Notes: generated by a model not told the origin, from the letters alone. Positions 15,903 through 25,120 are shown, numbered from the stretch's first letter. The stretch: DNA of 64,000 nucleotides from Micromonospora sp. H61 (GCF_018070325.1 NZ_JAGPXY010000020.1:1-64000), one strand, 5' to 3'. A program made the numbers and translations.

Positions 15903-16787
15903 CTACTCACTGAAATCGGTCACGGAGAGCGCCTCGTCCAGCCGACCGGCGGCCAGGTCGTCGTGGCGGATGACGAAGCTGCCGTAGTAGAACTCGTCGG
16001 CCACGGAAAAACGGGCGAGCGACACCCATTCGCTCGTCAGCCGGTGCTTCTCCTTCTCCACCTGGGAATACCACTGCGCCACCGGGACGACAATCTCGCC
16101 GGCCTTCTCCCGTCCGGCGAGGGTCTGCTCCGCGATACTCCTGATCACCTCGTCGTCGGCGTACCCGCCGATATCGGCGCTGGCAAGCCCTCCATCGGGC
16201 GACCAGAGGTCGTCGGCCAGCGCACGGAGCTCCTCCAGGTGCGGCAGGTCACGCTCCAGGTCACGGACCAACTGCTGCTGGAAGGGCGACAGGTCGTCCT
16301 CGTCGTCCTCGTCGTCGTCGTGCGTCGCGATCCAAGGGGGCAGCTCCGCGACCAGCGTGGCGCGGACGTCGTACTGCTCGCCGACGAAGTTGGGGATGCT
16401 CGGTTCTTCCGCCACCTCGGTATCGGTGTCGGCCGGCACGTACACGACCCGCGCGTACCTCCGGTCTCCGGTGCCACCGGCCAGGTGGTCCTCCTGGTGG
16501 GCCAGGAAGAAGAGCAGCGAGCCGTCTGCCGGCAGGCCGAAGCCGTCGATTCTCGGCAGCGCCGCACAGTCCACGGAGAAGATGAATGGCAACGGACTGG
16601 TTCCGGCGGTCGGCCAGTCGGTGCCCACCGGTAGTCGGGGCAACCCACCGAACTGCCCGACCGGGGCACCGCCGGAACCGCCGCTCAACCGGATCGACAG
16701 ACGCAGGTGGTCGGTGAACCTGCTGAGCTCGTCATCCGGAATGCCCACCTCGAGCGCTGCACGACGAAACTGCCCCTGATGATCCAT
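15903..16787 (-). CDS. DUF1963 protein
   Basis: About 294 residues matching the DUF1963/YwqG pattern: GGLPRLPVGTDWP near the start, FIFSVDCAALP, SLLFFLAHQEDH, and a very acidic DDDEDDEDD run near residue 160. YwqG-like proteins are soluble and of unknown function. The start is uncertain: ATG at 16787 is preferred over 16805, and neither has a good ribosome site. The frame continues upstream through a VOC-like remnant, which I exclude. Confidence 0.75.
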   Translation of the reverse strand: MDHQGQFRRAALEVGIPDDELSRFTDHLRLSIRLSGGSGGAPVGQFGGLPRLPVGTDWPTAGTSPLPFIFSVDCAALPRIDGFGLPADGSLLFFLAHQEDHLAGGTGDRRYARVVYVPADTDTEVAEEPSIPNFVGEQYDVRATLVAELPPWIATHDDDEDDEDDLSPFQQQLVRDLERDLPHLEELRALADDLWSPDGGLASADIGGYADDEVIRSIAEQTLAGREKAGEIVVPVAQWYSQVEKEKHRLTSEWVSLARFSVADEFYYGSFVIRHDDLAAGRLDEALSVTDFSE

Positions 16788-16829
16788 GGCCCAGCATGAT
16801 GCCATGGAGATACGACGGGACGACGACCC

Positions 16830-16930
16830 CGGCGAACGGGTGGGCCAAGGACCCTGTCCGACCTCGACCAGACATCCGTCCGGGTCGCGCAGGTGGCGCG
16901 GGGCGCCGACCCCCACCGGCCACACCAGAG
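16830..16930 (-). pseudogene. VOC-domain C-terminal remnant
   Basis: On the minus strand, in frame with the DUF1963 gene, the sequence reads RHLRDPDGCLVEVGQ, the classic last strand of VOC (glyoxalase) proteins. Nothing of the rest of such a gene is present; a 21-base-pair inverted repeat begins ten bases further upstream, suggesting the gene was cut by a rearrangement. Confidence 0.45.
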
Positions 16931-16938
16931 GCACCCCA

Positions 16939-17009
16939 CCTTTGCTCTGCACCCGCCCATTCGCCAGTTACGGACCGTGCGTGGTGCGTGGGCGGGTGCA
17001 GAGCAAAGG
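16939..17009. repeat. Long perfect inverted repeat (21 bp arms)
   Basis: Arms 16939-16959 and 16989-17009 are perfectly complementary with a 29-base spacer; core TTTGCTCTGCACCCGCCCA. It lies in the 374-base gap between two divergent genes, so it is not a normal terminator. It may be a dispersed palindromic element, a small transposable remnant or a structured RNA. Confidence 0.7.
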
Positions 17010-17161
17010 GCGGATTCCGCACGGACACCGTACGGGCGGATCGCTAACTCGGCTGGGGGACGAGACATCGCTCTGGCGAGGGAGGCTGCGCGCACTCGGC
17101 GGTGCGATGGTCAGGCCATGACCGGTGGCAGCTGCGCCGAGCGGTGTGGGATGGGGTGACG

Positions 17162-18349
17162 ATGACGAAACATGCGGTCCGGGTGGCCCGGATGTTCGAC
17201 GGCGAACGGCTCGTGGACGGCGGGGTGCTGGTCCTGGTCGACGGCGGGCGCATCGCCGACGTGCGCCGGGGTAGCGCCGGGGCGCCGGAAGGCTGGCCGG
17301 TGCGCGAGGAGCCGAACGGCACGCTGCTGCCCGGCTTGGTCGACGCGCACGTGCACCTGTGCGCCGACGCCGGGCCCGACGCGCTCGGCCGGCTCGCCGA
17401 TCGTCCCGAGTCAGACCTCGACACGGTCGTCGAGGCGTCACTACGTAGGCACCTGGCGGCCGGCGTCACGACGGTCCGGGACCTGGGCGACCGGCGTGAC
17501 GCGGTGCTGCGTTGGCGGGATCGGCGGGTGCGGGACGACCTTCCGACGGTGGTGGGGTCGGGCGCACCGCTCACCAGCGTCGGCGGGCACTGCTGGTCGT
17601 TGGGGGGTGAGGCGAGCGGTGTCGACGGGGTCCGCGAGGCCGTACGTCTGCGGGCGGCGGCCGGGGCCGATCTGGTGAAGGTCATGGCCAGCGGCGGGGT
17701 GTTCACCCCGGGCACCGACACCACGAGGCCGCAGTTCACCGACGAGGAGCTGACCGCCGCGCTGACGCAGGCCCACGATCTGGGCCTGCCGGTGACCGCT
17801 CACGCGCACGCGCTCGGCGCGGTCGAGCAGTCGCTGCGCGTCGGTGTGGACGGTATCGAACACTGCACCTGCGTCACCTCGGCCGGCGCCCGTGTCCCCG
17901 CTGAGCTCGCGGACCGACTGGCCGCGTCCGGGGTGGCAGTCTGTGCCACGCTCGGCACCGACCCGGCCGTGGTCACGCCACTCGAGGTGGTGGAGATGGC
18001 GGCGCGGGCCGGGCTCAGCGAGGCCGCGCTGCGCGACGGCGTTGCCACGCTGCACCGGGCCGGGGTCCGCCTGGTGGCGGGTTCGGACGCGGGTCTCGGC
18101 CCCGCGAAGCCGCACGGGATCCTGCCCGAGACGCTGGTCGAGTACGTGGTCTGCGGCATTCCCGCCACGGTCGCTCTCGCCGCAGCGACCTCGGTCGGTG
18201 CCGAGGTGTGTGGTCTGGGGCGACGCAAGGGCCGGGTCCGCCCGGGGTTCAACGCTGATCTGCTGATCGTGGACGGCGACCCGACGAGCGACATCACTGT
18301 GCTGCGCCGCCCGCTCGCGGTGTACCTCGCCGGTGACCTCCTGAGATGA
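17162..18349 (+). CDS. Amidohydrolase family protein
   Basis: 395 residues with the metal-dependent amidohydrolase pattern: GTLLPGLVDAHVHL (first metal histidines), VKVMASGGV (bridging Lys region), VTAHAHAL, GIEHCT and GSDAGLG (metal Asp). This is the imidazolonepropionase/prolidase-like branch, which hydrolyses cyclic amides or dipeptides; the substrate is unknown. GGGGTGAC lies five bases before ATG 17162; a GTG six bases upstream is an alternative. It converges with the glutaredoxin gene, 13 bases between stops. Confidence 0.85.
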   Translation: MTKHAVRVARMFDGERLVDGGVLVLVDGGRIADVRRGSAGAPEGWPVREEPNGTLLPGLVDAHVHLCADAGPDALGRLADRPESDLDTVVEASLRRHLAAGVTTVRDLGDRRDAVLRWRDRRVRDDLPTVVGSGAPLTSVGGHCWSLGGEASGVDGVREAVRLRAAAGADLVKVMASGGVFTPGTDTTRPQFTDEELTAALTQAHDLGLPVTAHAHALGAVEQSLRVGVDGIEHCTCVTSAGARVPAELADRLAASGVAVCATLGTDPAVVTPLEVVEMAARAGLSEAALRDGVATLHRAGVRLVAGSDAGLGPAKPHGILPETLVEYVVCGIPATVALAAATSVGAEVCGLGRRKGRVRPGFNADLLIVDGDPTSDITVLRRPLAVYLAGDLLR

Positions 18350-18362
18350 GGGTGCCGTCGGG

Positions 18363-18797
18363 TCAGGACGAGCCGAGCTGCTGGCGGAACCAGGCCCGGT
18401 CGGGGTTCACGACGGCTTGGTCGCCGAGCACGACGGTGGGCACTGTCTCATTGCCGCCGGCTACCGCCCGGACGGCGGCGGCAGCGGCCGGGTCACGCCA
18501 GATGTCCACCCAGTGCGCCCGCCGCGCGAGCCGGCCGAGGGAGAACCGGAGCCGGAGGCAGTAGTGACAGCCGGGACGCCAGTACACGATCGGCCGGCCG
18601 TCGACCGCGCTGGCCCGTTGCGCCTCGGCGGCGCCCATCGAGCGGGGAAAGGCCCACGGTGACAGCAGCAACGCCAACGCCAGGAAGACCACCAACTCGA
18701 CGCCGCCGACGACGGGCAGACCATCGGCCAGTTGCGTCACCGCCACCAGCACGCCGAACGCCGCCATCAGGATCGCCAGAGCCCACCGTCGCAGCAC
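18363..18797 (-). CDS. Membrane-anchored glutaredoxin-like protein
   Basis: 144 residues: two N-terminal membrane segments (about 5-25 and 30-50) followed by a glutaredoxin/thioredoxin fold with a CHYC redox motif (IVYWRPGCHYCLRLR) and the cis-Pro region ETVPTVVLGD. Fused membrane glutaredoxins (mycoredoxin-like) reduce mixed disulfides with mycothiol in actinobacteria; this role is inferred. The gene stands alone. Confidence 0.8.
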   Translation of the reverse strand: MLRRWALAILMAAFGVLVAVTQLADGLPVVGGVELVVFLALALLLSPWAFPRSMGAAEAQRASAVDGRPIVYWRPGCHYCLRLRFSLGRLARRAHWVDIWRDPAAAAAVRAVAGGNETVPTVVLGDQAVVNPDRAWFRQQLGSS

Positions 18798-18862
18798 GCC
18801 GAGGACACTACCTCCAGGTGCGCGACGGCGGCTGCTCCGGCCAGGAGGGCGGCCACCATACC

Positions 18863-18891
18863 TTGACAGCCATCGATGTTAACGCCAACAT
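18863..18891 (+). promoter_or_regulatory. Promoter with LacI-type operator for GH43
   Basis: TTGACA (18863-18868), 17-base spacer, CAACAT (18886-18891). The perfect palindrome ATGTTAACGCCAACAT (18876-18891) with a central CG fills the spacer and -10, as in LacI-family repression. It resembles the site at 41457. The start codon lies 165 bases further on, so the leader is long. Confidence 0.65.
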
Positions 18892-19055
18892 GAACTCCGC
18901 CACCTGATAGCAACGCCACCGTCACATTCCCAGCCCTTCGCGCCTCTCCCCCGGTCCTGCCCGACGTCGCCGCCCGGCGTCGACCGGACCGGCCACGGGA
19001 TTGTCGCGGTGCCACCGGTGCTGGTCATGGCCGTTCCCAAGCTCGCGGAGGACAC

Positions 19056-20558
19056 ATGCCGCTGCCATCCCCTCGAACCGACCCGAACACCCGTCGGGGG
19101 CCTGCCGGCCACGGCGTCACTTGGCGTCTGCGGTCGATGCTGGCCGCGGTGTTGGTGGTCCTCGCCGTGTCGGCCGGCCTGCTCGTGGCGGCGCCGGCGC
19201 AGGCCGCGCCGGCCGTCAACTACACCAACCCGCTGGTGAACCAGCGGGCCGACCCGCACATCTTCCGGCACACCGACGGCTACTACTACCTGACCGCGAC
19301 GGTGCCGCAGTACGACCGGATCGTCCTGCGCCGAGCGACCACACTGCAAGGATTGGCGACGGCCGCGGAGACGACGATCTGGAGCCGCCACACCAGCGGA
19401 GAGATGGGCGCCCACATCTGGGCGCCAGAGATCCACTTCATAAACAATCGGTGGTACATCTACTTCGCTGCCGGCCGCACCGACGACGTGTGGCGGATCC
19501 GGATGTACGTGCTGGAGAACGCCAACGCGAATCCGCTGACCGGTTCGTGGACGGAACGCGGCCGCATCACCACGCCCTGGGACACCTTCAGCCTGGACGC
19601 CTCGACCTTCGTCGCCAACGGGGTGCGCTATCTGACCTGGGCCCAGCAGGAACCGGCGATCGGAAACAACTCCAACGTCTACCTCGCCCGGATGGGTGCC
19701 AACCCGTGGCAGATCACCGGCACCGTGACTCGGCTCGTCGTGCCGACGTACGACTGGGAGACCCGCGGCTACCGGGTTGCCGAGGGACCGGCGGTGATCC
19801 AACGAAATGGCCGGATCTTCCTGACCTACTCCGCCAGCGCCACGGACGCCAACTACTGCCTCGGGATGCTGAGCGCCTCCGCCAGCGCGAACCTGCTCGA
19901 TGCCGCCTCCTGGAGCAAGAGCCCCAGCCCGGTGTTCGCCAGCAACGCGGCCACCAGCCAGTACGGCCCCGGCCACAACTCGTTCACCGTCTCCGAGGAC
20001 GGGCAGAGCGACATCCTCGTCTACCACGACCGGAACTACCGCGACATCACCGGCGACCCGCTCAACGACCCGAACCGACGCACCCGGCTGCAGAAGGTGT
20101 ACTGGAACGCCGACGGCACCCCGAACTTCGGCATCCCGGTGCCCGACGGGGCCACACCGGTGCGGCTGCGGTCACATGATCAGGCCAGCAGCTACATCCG
20201 GCACTACGACTATCGGGCCCGGATCGAGCCGAACGTGACCAACCTGGCCGACTCCCAGTTCCGCATCGTCACCGGCCTCGCCGGCGGCGGTTCGGTGTCG
20301 CTGGAGTCGACCAACTTCCCCGGTTACTACCTACGTCACCGGGGCTACGCCCTGTACGTGGAGAAGAACGACGGCTCGGCGCTGTTCGGCGGCGACGCGA
20401 GCTTCCGTCGTCAAGGCGGCCTCGCCGACAGCGCCGGGATCTCCCTGGAGTCGCAGAACTTCCCGGGCCGCCACGTGCGCCACCGCGACGGACTGCTCTA
20501 CATCGAGGCGGTCAGTTCGAGCGCCGAACGCGCCTCGGCCACCTTCCACCTGGAGTAG
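19056..20558 (+). CDS. GH43 arabinofuranosidase-type enzyme with AbfB domain
   Basis: 500 residues: signal peptide (1-51), a five-bladed GH43 domain (about 53-365; NQRADPHIF catalytic base Asp, WAPEI, RVAEGPAV acid Glu) and a C-terminal AbfB (CBM42) arabinose-binding domain with repeated YIRHYDY / YYLRHRGY / HVRHRDG beta-trefoil motifs. It should release arabinose from arabinoxylan or arabinan outside the cell. GGAGGACAC precedes the ATG at 19056. A LacI-type operator sits in its promoter, implying sugar-induced expression. The next gene starts 62 bases on. Confidence 0.9.
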   Translation: MPLPSPRTDPNTRRGPAGHGVTWRLRSMLAAVLVVLAVSAGLLVAAPAQAAPAVNYTNPLVNQRADPHIFRHTDGYYYLTATVPQYDRIVLRRATTLQGLATAAETTIWSRHTSGEMGAHIWAPEIHFINNRWYIYFAAGRTDDVWRIRMYVLENANANPLTGSWTERGRITTPWDTFSLDASTFVANGVRYLTWAQQEPAIGNNSNVYLARMGANPWQITGTVTRLVVPTYDWETRGYRVAEGPAVIQRNGRIFLTYSASATDANYCLGMLSASASANLLDAASWSKSPSPVFASNAATSQYGPGHNSFTVSEDGQSDILVYHDRNYRDITGDPLNDPNRRTRLQKVYWNADGTPNFGIPVPDGATPVRLRSHDQASSYIRHYDYRARIEPNVTNLADSQFRIVTGLAGGGSVSLESTNFPGYYLRHRGYALYVEKNDGSALFGGDASFRRQGGLADSAGISLESQNFPGRHVRHRDGLLYIEAVSSSAERASATFHLE

Positions 20559-20620
20559 GCGCCCGCGGTCGTCGACACCCGTCCAGTTTCGCCCGGAGCC
20601 CATTCCAGCCAGGAGGAGCG

Positions 20621-22276
20621 ATGTCCGCTACCAGCACGAGAAGACCGTCCGGCAGTGGGACGATGCGTCGCGGCCGGCGTACGGGCCTGGTGCTCGCCAT
20701 GATCACCATGCTGGTCGGCGCGGTTGGTGCCGTTCTGGTCGGCGCACCGCCGGCAGCGGCGGCGAGCATCGACACCAACGCCTACTACGTCCTGGTCAAC
20801 CGGAACAGCGGCAAGGTCCTCGACGTCCGGGACACCTCGACGGCGGACGGCGCGGTGATCCAGCAGTGGTCCCGTAACGACGGCGCGTGGCAACAGTTCC
20901 AGTTCGTCTCCTCCGGCAGCGGCTACTACCGCCTCAAGGCCCGGCACAGCGGCAAGGTCGTCGACCTCTGGGAGTGGAACACCGCTGACGGCGCCGAGTA
21001 CCGCCAGTGGTCCGATGTCAACGGCATCAACCAGCAGTTCCAGGTCCTCGACTCCGACAGCGGTTACGTCCGGCTGATCAACCGCCACTCGGCCAAGGCA
21101 CTTGAGGTCTGGGAGCGGTCCACCGCCGACGGGGGCCGGATCAGTCAGTACGCCGACCTCAACGGCCCGAACCAGCAGTGGCAGCTGGTCGCGGTAGGCG
21201 GCGGCACGCCACCGACCACCGGCTGTGGCAGCGGGTCGAGCAACGCCGAGGCCGTACTGAGCGGGAGCACCTGGACGGCCCGCAACGGCTCGTCGACGGT
21301 CTACTCGGGTTCGGACATGCTGTCGGCGATGCAGGCGGCGGTCAACTCGCTCTCGACGGGTCGTACGTCGAAGCAGCGGGTGGTGGTTCGCGGCTCCGGC
21401 TCGATGAGCGCGGGCTCGCGGTTGTCGCTGCCGTCGTACACGACTCTGGCGGTGTGCGGCACGATCAACGTGACCGGGTCGGGCTCGGGTGACCAGGCGC
21501 CGGTGTACTCGCGGGGGACCACTGACGTCGAGGTGCAGAACCTCACGCTGACCGGTTCACCGTTGTACGGGATCTTCATGCGCAACGTGAACAACCTGAC
21601 TCTCGGGCAGATCGACATGCGGCTCTCCGCCGGGCTGGGCGTACGCATCGACAACCACGGTGGAGATCGGGCGGTGAAGGTTCGCAACGTCCGCATCGAC
21701 AACGTGTACGTGTCGGGGAGCGGCACCCACGGGGTGGAGACGTACGGCGTGGACGGTCTGACGATCGGCACGGTCACGGCCCGGAACACCCGGGACTCCG
21801 GCCTGCTGCTCAACGACACGATCAACGCCACGGTGGGCACTGTCGACGCGCAGGGCGCCGGGGCCGGAACCGGGTACGCGGCGTTCCGGATGGCCAACCG
21901 CAACGGCCGGGTGGGCAACTCGTACCCGACCAATATCCGGGTGGGAACCGTGCTCGCGTCCGGCGGTGGCCGGGGGATCTTCTGCGTGTCGGAGTCCGGT
22001 GGCGCGGTCATCGACCGGGTGACGATCTCGAACACGGGCAACAACGCGATCCTTGTGGAGAACTGCTACAACGTCGTCATCGCCGGGGTGTCCGGGACGG
22101 TGACGGGCGGCGGCGAGGTGCGGATCGCGGCCCGGAGCGAGTTCCCGATCTCCTCCGGCATCCGGTTCCAGAATCTGACCGTCAGCGGCACCAACATCAC
22201 CCAGAGCCCCTGCGGTGGGGCGAACAACACGATCAGCAACGTCACCCGGGTCAACTCGACCCTGACGTGGTGTTGA
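20621..22276 (+). CDS. Ricin-type lectin plus right-handed beta-helix protein
   Basis: 551 residues: signal peptide (to about 48), a ricin-type CBM13 module (about 50-190, three repeats with DV-DxxxTADGA-QW motifs), a Gly/Pro linker, then a parallel beta-helix (about 205-551) rich in NVRIDNVYVSGSGTHGVET-like turns. Beta-helix domains of this kind are pectate lyases, polygalacturonases or related glycan lyases; no catalytic set could be fixed from reading. AGGAGGAGCG precedes the ATG. Probably cotranscribed with GH43 and ended by the hairpin at 22285. Confidence 0.8.
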   Translation: MSATSTRRPSGSGTMRRGRRTGLVLAMITMLVGAVGAVLVGAPPAAAASIDTNAYYVLVNRNSGKVLDVRDTSTADGAVIQQWSRNDGAWQQFQFVSSGSGYYRLKARHSGKVVDLWEWNTADGAEYRQWSDVNGINQQFQVLDSDSGYVRLINRHSAKALEVWERSTADGGRISQYADLNGPNQQWQLVAVGGGTPPTTGCGSGSSNAEAVLSGSTWTARNGSSTVYSGSDMLSAMQAAVNSLSTGRTSKQRVVVRGSGSMSAGSRLSLPSYTTLAVCGTINVTGSGSGDQAPVYSRGTTDVEVQNLTLTGSPLYGIFMRNVNNLTLGQIDMRLSAGLGVRIDNHGGDRAVKVRNVRIDNVYVSGSGTHGVETYGVDGLTIGTVTARNTRDSGLLLNDTINATVGTVDAQGAGAGTGYAAFRMANRNGRVGNSYPTNIRVGTVLASGGGRGIFCVSESGGAVIDRVTISNTGNNAILVENCYNVVIAGVSGTVTGGGEVRIAARSEFPISSGIRFQNLTVSGTNITQSPCGGANNTISNVTRVNSTLTWC

Positions 22277-22284
22277 CCCGGTGA

Positions 22285-22316
22285 AGAGCGGCCGCCCCGG
22301 TAGGGGCGGCCGCTCT
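22285..22316 (+). terminator. Strong hairpin terminator
   Basis: Perfect 14-base-pair stem (22285-22298 with 22303-22316), four-base loop, nine bases after the stop of the beta-helix gene. Confidence 0.85.
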
Positions 22317-22398
22317 CAGTCGGATCGAGGTTGGTGTGCTCCGGCCCGGGCCGGTCGCGGGGTTTCGTCGGCTGTCGCTTGCGGGTAGCCGATGGCCC

Positions 22399-22920
22399 AT
22401 GAACCGCAATCTCGTCAAGGCTCTACAGGTCGCGTGGGAGCTGCCGGAGTTCCGCACCGGGGTGCGACACGTCGTCGATCTCGATGAGGTCGCGGTGCTG
22501 CTGGCCACGCTGTCCGTTCCGGACCATGACCACGAGGTGGAGCGCAGCCTGCTGAGCCTGCTGCGGTCCGCCCTGGACACTGTCGAGATTCGGGAAGCGG
22601 TGTTGCTGCTGCTGGAGCAGGACGAGGTGCGCAGACCGCTCGTCGCGGCCGCGGTGGAGCCGCTGGCTGACCGGCCGGGTCGGGCTGCCGCCATCGCGTC
22701 GGCGGCCGAGGATCCTGTGGTGCGGCGTGAGGTGAGGGCGGTGTTGGCCAGCGCCAAGGTGCGCGAGCTGATCTGGCAGGCGATCGAGAACCAGTTGAGC
22801 GACGACCGGTTCGGCCTGATCCGCCGGGCGGCGGTGCTGTTCGTGCGGCACCCGAGCGTCCGGCGCCTCGCCTGGGCCCTGCGCCGGCACGGGGTGTTGC
22901 GCGAGCTACGCCGCAAGTAG
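22399..22920 (+). CDS. Alpha-helical protein of unknown function
   Basis: 173 residues, almost entirely predicted helix, with repeated acidic/hydrophobic units such as VEIREAVLLLLEQDEVRRPL and DPVVRREVRAVLASAKVREL, reminiscent of HEAT-like repeats. No membrane segment or signal peptide. ATG 22399 is chosen over the earlier open frame because the upstream part is not protein-like. Function unknown. Confidence 0.65.
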   Translation: MNRNLVKALQVAWELPEFRTGVRHVVDLDEVAVLLATLSVPDHDHEVERSLLSLLRSALDTVEIREAVLLLLEQDEVRRPLVAAAVEPLADRPGRAAAIASAAEDPVVRREVRAVLASAKVRELIWQAIENQLSDDRFGLIRRAAVLFVRHPSVRRLAWALRRHGVLRELRRK

Positions 22921-22971
22921 GCCGTGCCGGCCGGCCGGTCGGCACTCGTCGGCCTGCCCTCGGAGGGCAGA

Positions 22972-24237
22972 TCACCGACGGCGGCGGGCCATCCACTGCC
23001 AGATGTGGGTGCCGTTGAGCCTCGGGTCGTTGCGGGCCACGTAGATCCAGGACCAGTGACCGGGGAACTGGTAGCCGTTCCAGACGACGTGGTCGTACAG
23101 GCTGATCAGTGATCCCGGGATGAGGTCGTGGGCGTGGATCGTGTTGGTCTCGGGTGGCACGGTGTCGTCGTCGCGCGAGGTGACCAGCCAGGTCGGGGTC
23201 CGAATCTTCGCCAGCTCCGCGTCGGTGATCAGCGGCGGGCCCTCCCCGCTGAGCGGCTCGACGACACCGCAGATCGGCACCGAGGCGGCGAACAGGTCGG
23301 GGTAGGTCGAGGTCATCTCCAGGGACATGTAGCCGCCGTTGCTGCAACCGACCACGTAGATCCGGTCCGGGTCGACACGCTTGCGGCGTACGAGGTCCTG
23401 AATGATCTCGCGGATCAGCGGGGCGAACCGGGGGCCGTCCTCCATCCAGTAGGAGGTGCTCTGCGGCGCGACGACGTACGCGCCGGAGAAGATCCGCTGG
23501 GCCTGCGGGGTGGCGAAGCCGAGCGCTCCCCGGTTGGCGCGCAGCGTGGTCTCGTTGTCGTAGTAGTCGTCCGGCAGCGAGGCGCCCTCGCCGCCACCGT
23601 GCAGCCAGACGATCAGTGGTCGCCGGCCATGCCGGGGCGAGTGGTCGGGCGAGTACAGCCGGTACTTCATACCCGAGCCCGAGACGTGGTGGCTGAAGGC
23701 GTCCACCTCGGGGTTTGACAGCCCTGCCTGCACGAAGCGGCTGATGGTCACCGGCGAGCCGTGCCGCCGGACGATCGGGGTGTTCTGGGTGATGGTGTAG
23801 ACGAGGTCCAGCCGGACGTTGCGGCCCCTGCTCAGGATGTAGCCGAGGGTGCCACCGCCGGGTTGGCCCTCGGCGTGGCTCAACTCCAGCACGATGTTGC
23901 CGTGCCGGTCGAGTCGGGCCGCGGTCACCGTGCGGTCCAGGTCGTACTCGCTGAAGATCTGGTCGCCGGGAGCGATCGGGATCGGGCTGGTGGCCTTGGC
24001 GTGCACTGTGAACGTGCCGGGGGTCAGCGCGGCCGGGTCGATCGATCCGAGCCGGCGGGTGTCGAGGGTGACCGAGGTGACCTGCTCACCGCCGTCGAGC
24101 GTTCTCGCGCCGAGGGTGAAGCTCACGTTGGTGGGATGGTGTCCACCGGCGTGGGCGGCGGCGCCGGGCAGGGCCAGGCCGATGGCGGCACCGGCCCCAC
24201 CGGCCAGGACGGTGCGGCGAGTGACAGACGTGGACAT
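22972..24237 (-). CDS. Secreted alpha/beta-hydrolase (esterase, CE1/PHB-depolymerase-like)
   Basis: 421 residues. The N-terminus SVTRRTVLAGG is a Tat-like twin-arginine signal with a hydrophobic stretch to ~30. An N-terminal beta domain (about 38-190) precedes the hydrolase domain with LIVWLHGGGEG (oxyanion), IYVVGCSNGGYMSLEM (nucleophile Ser in GCSNGG), SRDDDTVPP (Asp) and GHWSWIY (His). This suggests an exported esterase on plant ester bonds or a peptidase relative. A TTGAGG-17-TACATC promoter is visible at 24257-24285. Confidence 0.8.
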   Translation of the reverse strand: MSTSVTRRTVLAGGAGAAIGLALPGAAAHAGGHHPTNVSFTLGARTLDGGEQVTSVTLDTRRLGSIDPAALTPGTFTVHAKATSPIPIAPGDQIFSEYDLDRTVTAARLDRHGNIVLELSHAEGQPGGGTLGYILSRGRNVRLDLVYTITQNTPIVRRHGSPVTISRFVQAGLSNPEVDAFSHHVSGSGMKYRLYSPDHSPRHGRRPLIVWLHGGGEGASLPDDYYDNETTLRANRGALGFATPQAQRIFSGAYVVAPQSTSYWMEDGPRFAPLIREIIQDLVRRKRVDPDRIYVVGCSNGGYMSLEMTSTYPDLFAASVPICGVVEPLSGEGPPLITDAELAKIRTPTWLVTSRDDDTVPPETNTIHAHDLIPGSLISLYDHVVWNGYQFPGHWSWIYVARNDPRLNGTHIWQWMARRRR

Positions 24238-24256
24238 GCGGGCCCCCGTAGCTTGC

Positions 24257-24285
24257 GATGTAGAAGCTTATCGATGGCACCTCAA
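24257..24285 (-). promoter_or_regulatory. Promoter of the secreted esterase gene
   Basis: On the minus strand TTGAGG (24285-24280) and TACATC (24262-24257) with a 17-base spacer that contains AAGCTT. Confidence 0.5.
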
Positions 24286-24404
24286 CGTAACGCCGCGGAG
24301 ATCCGCTGGCAACCGGTGCCGGCACGAGTGATCAGGGCGCCCCACGTCGTGAAGCTACGCGGAAGACGCCCTGATCAGTCACGGGAGGAAGGCCACCGGC
24401 ACGG

Positions 24405-25004
24405 TCAGCTCAGGCGCTCGAACACGGAGAACGGGTAGACCCAGGCGGGGTTGAAGATGAGGCCCAGCCGGTGCAGGTACCGCTGGCAGGTGCTCGGCTG
24501 CGCCGGGTCGGGGCAGAACGTCACCCACAGCTCGGAGTAGCCGTCCTTCTCGGTCGGGCTGTAGCTGACGATCTGGTCCCGCACCACGAACTGCAGCGAG
24601 GTCAGTCGGGGGTCCTGCACGTCGTTGGGGAAGGCGAGGGACGTGTCCAGGCCGTAGAGCACGATCTCGTTGGCGAACAGGCAGACGCTCGCCTGGAAGT
24701 ACAACTCGTAGATGGTGGTGTAGGTGGCGGTCTCGTACACCTCCTCGGAGACCTCCTCGCGGTAGCACGGGGTGCCCGGCGGGAACGCGGGTGGCGTGGG
24801 CACCGGGATCGCGTTGGTCGTGATGTCACCGGTGGTGCGGGTCGAGCTGCCCGACGACGTCGCGCGCAGGCCGCCGTCGGAGCAGGCCGCCTTCGTCTTG
24901 CAGATGGCCGCGTCGGGCGCCGCCGACGCGGCCGCCGCCGGGACGGTGAGCGTTGCCGCGAGCACGGTCAGGGCCAGGACCAGAGGCTTGAGATGTACGG
25001 ACAC
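24405..25004 (-). CDS. Secreted protein of unknown function
   Basis: 199 residues beginning at a GTG (25004) with GGAGGTTAC just upstream. Signal peptide to about residue 29, then a Ser/Thr-rich stretch and a beta-rich domain with five or six Cys (ICKTKAACSDGG, TPCYREE, ASVCLF, TFCPDP, TCQRYL) that could make disulfides. Not recognised. It is divergent from the STAND regulator gene. Confidence 0.65.
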   Translation of the reverse strand: MSVHLKPLVLALTVLAATLTVPAAAASAAPDAAICKTKAACSDGGLRATSSGSSTRTTGDITTNAIPVPTPPAFPPGTPCYREEVSEEVYETATYTTIYELYFQASVCLFANEIVLYGLDTSLAFPNDVQDPRLTSLQFVVRDQIVSYSPTEKDGYSELWVTFCPDPAQPSTCQRYLHRLGLIFNPAWVYPFSVFERLS

Positions 25005-25081
25005 GTAACCTCCAATGGTTCGATCAGTGCGCTCTGCACCCGAGCAGAATCGCCGAGCGGGCCGGCCCTCTGGCCGGGATT

Positions 25082-25099
25082 CCGTACACCGCCGTACAC
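25082..25099 (+). promoter_or_regulatory. Direct repeats upstream of the STAND regulator
   Basis: CCGTACAC occurs twice with a 10-base period (25082-25089, 25092-25099), one helical turn, about 20 bases before the start. A plausible binding site for the gene's own HTH protein or another activator. Confidence 0.4.
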
Positions 25100-25120
25100 T
25101 GACGAACGTCTATTTTGACT

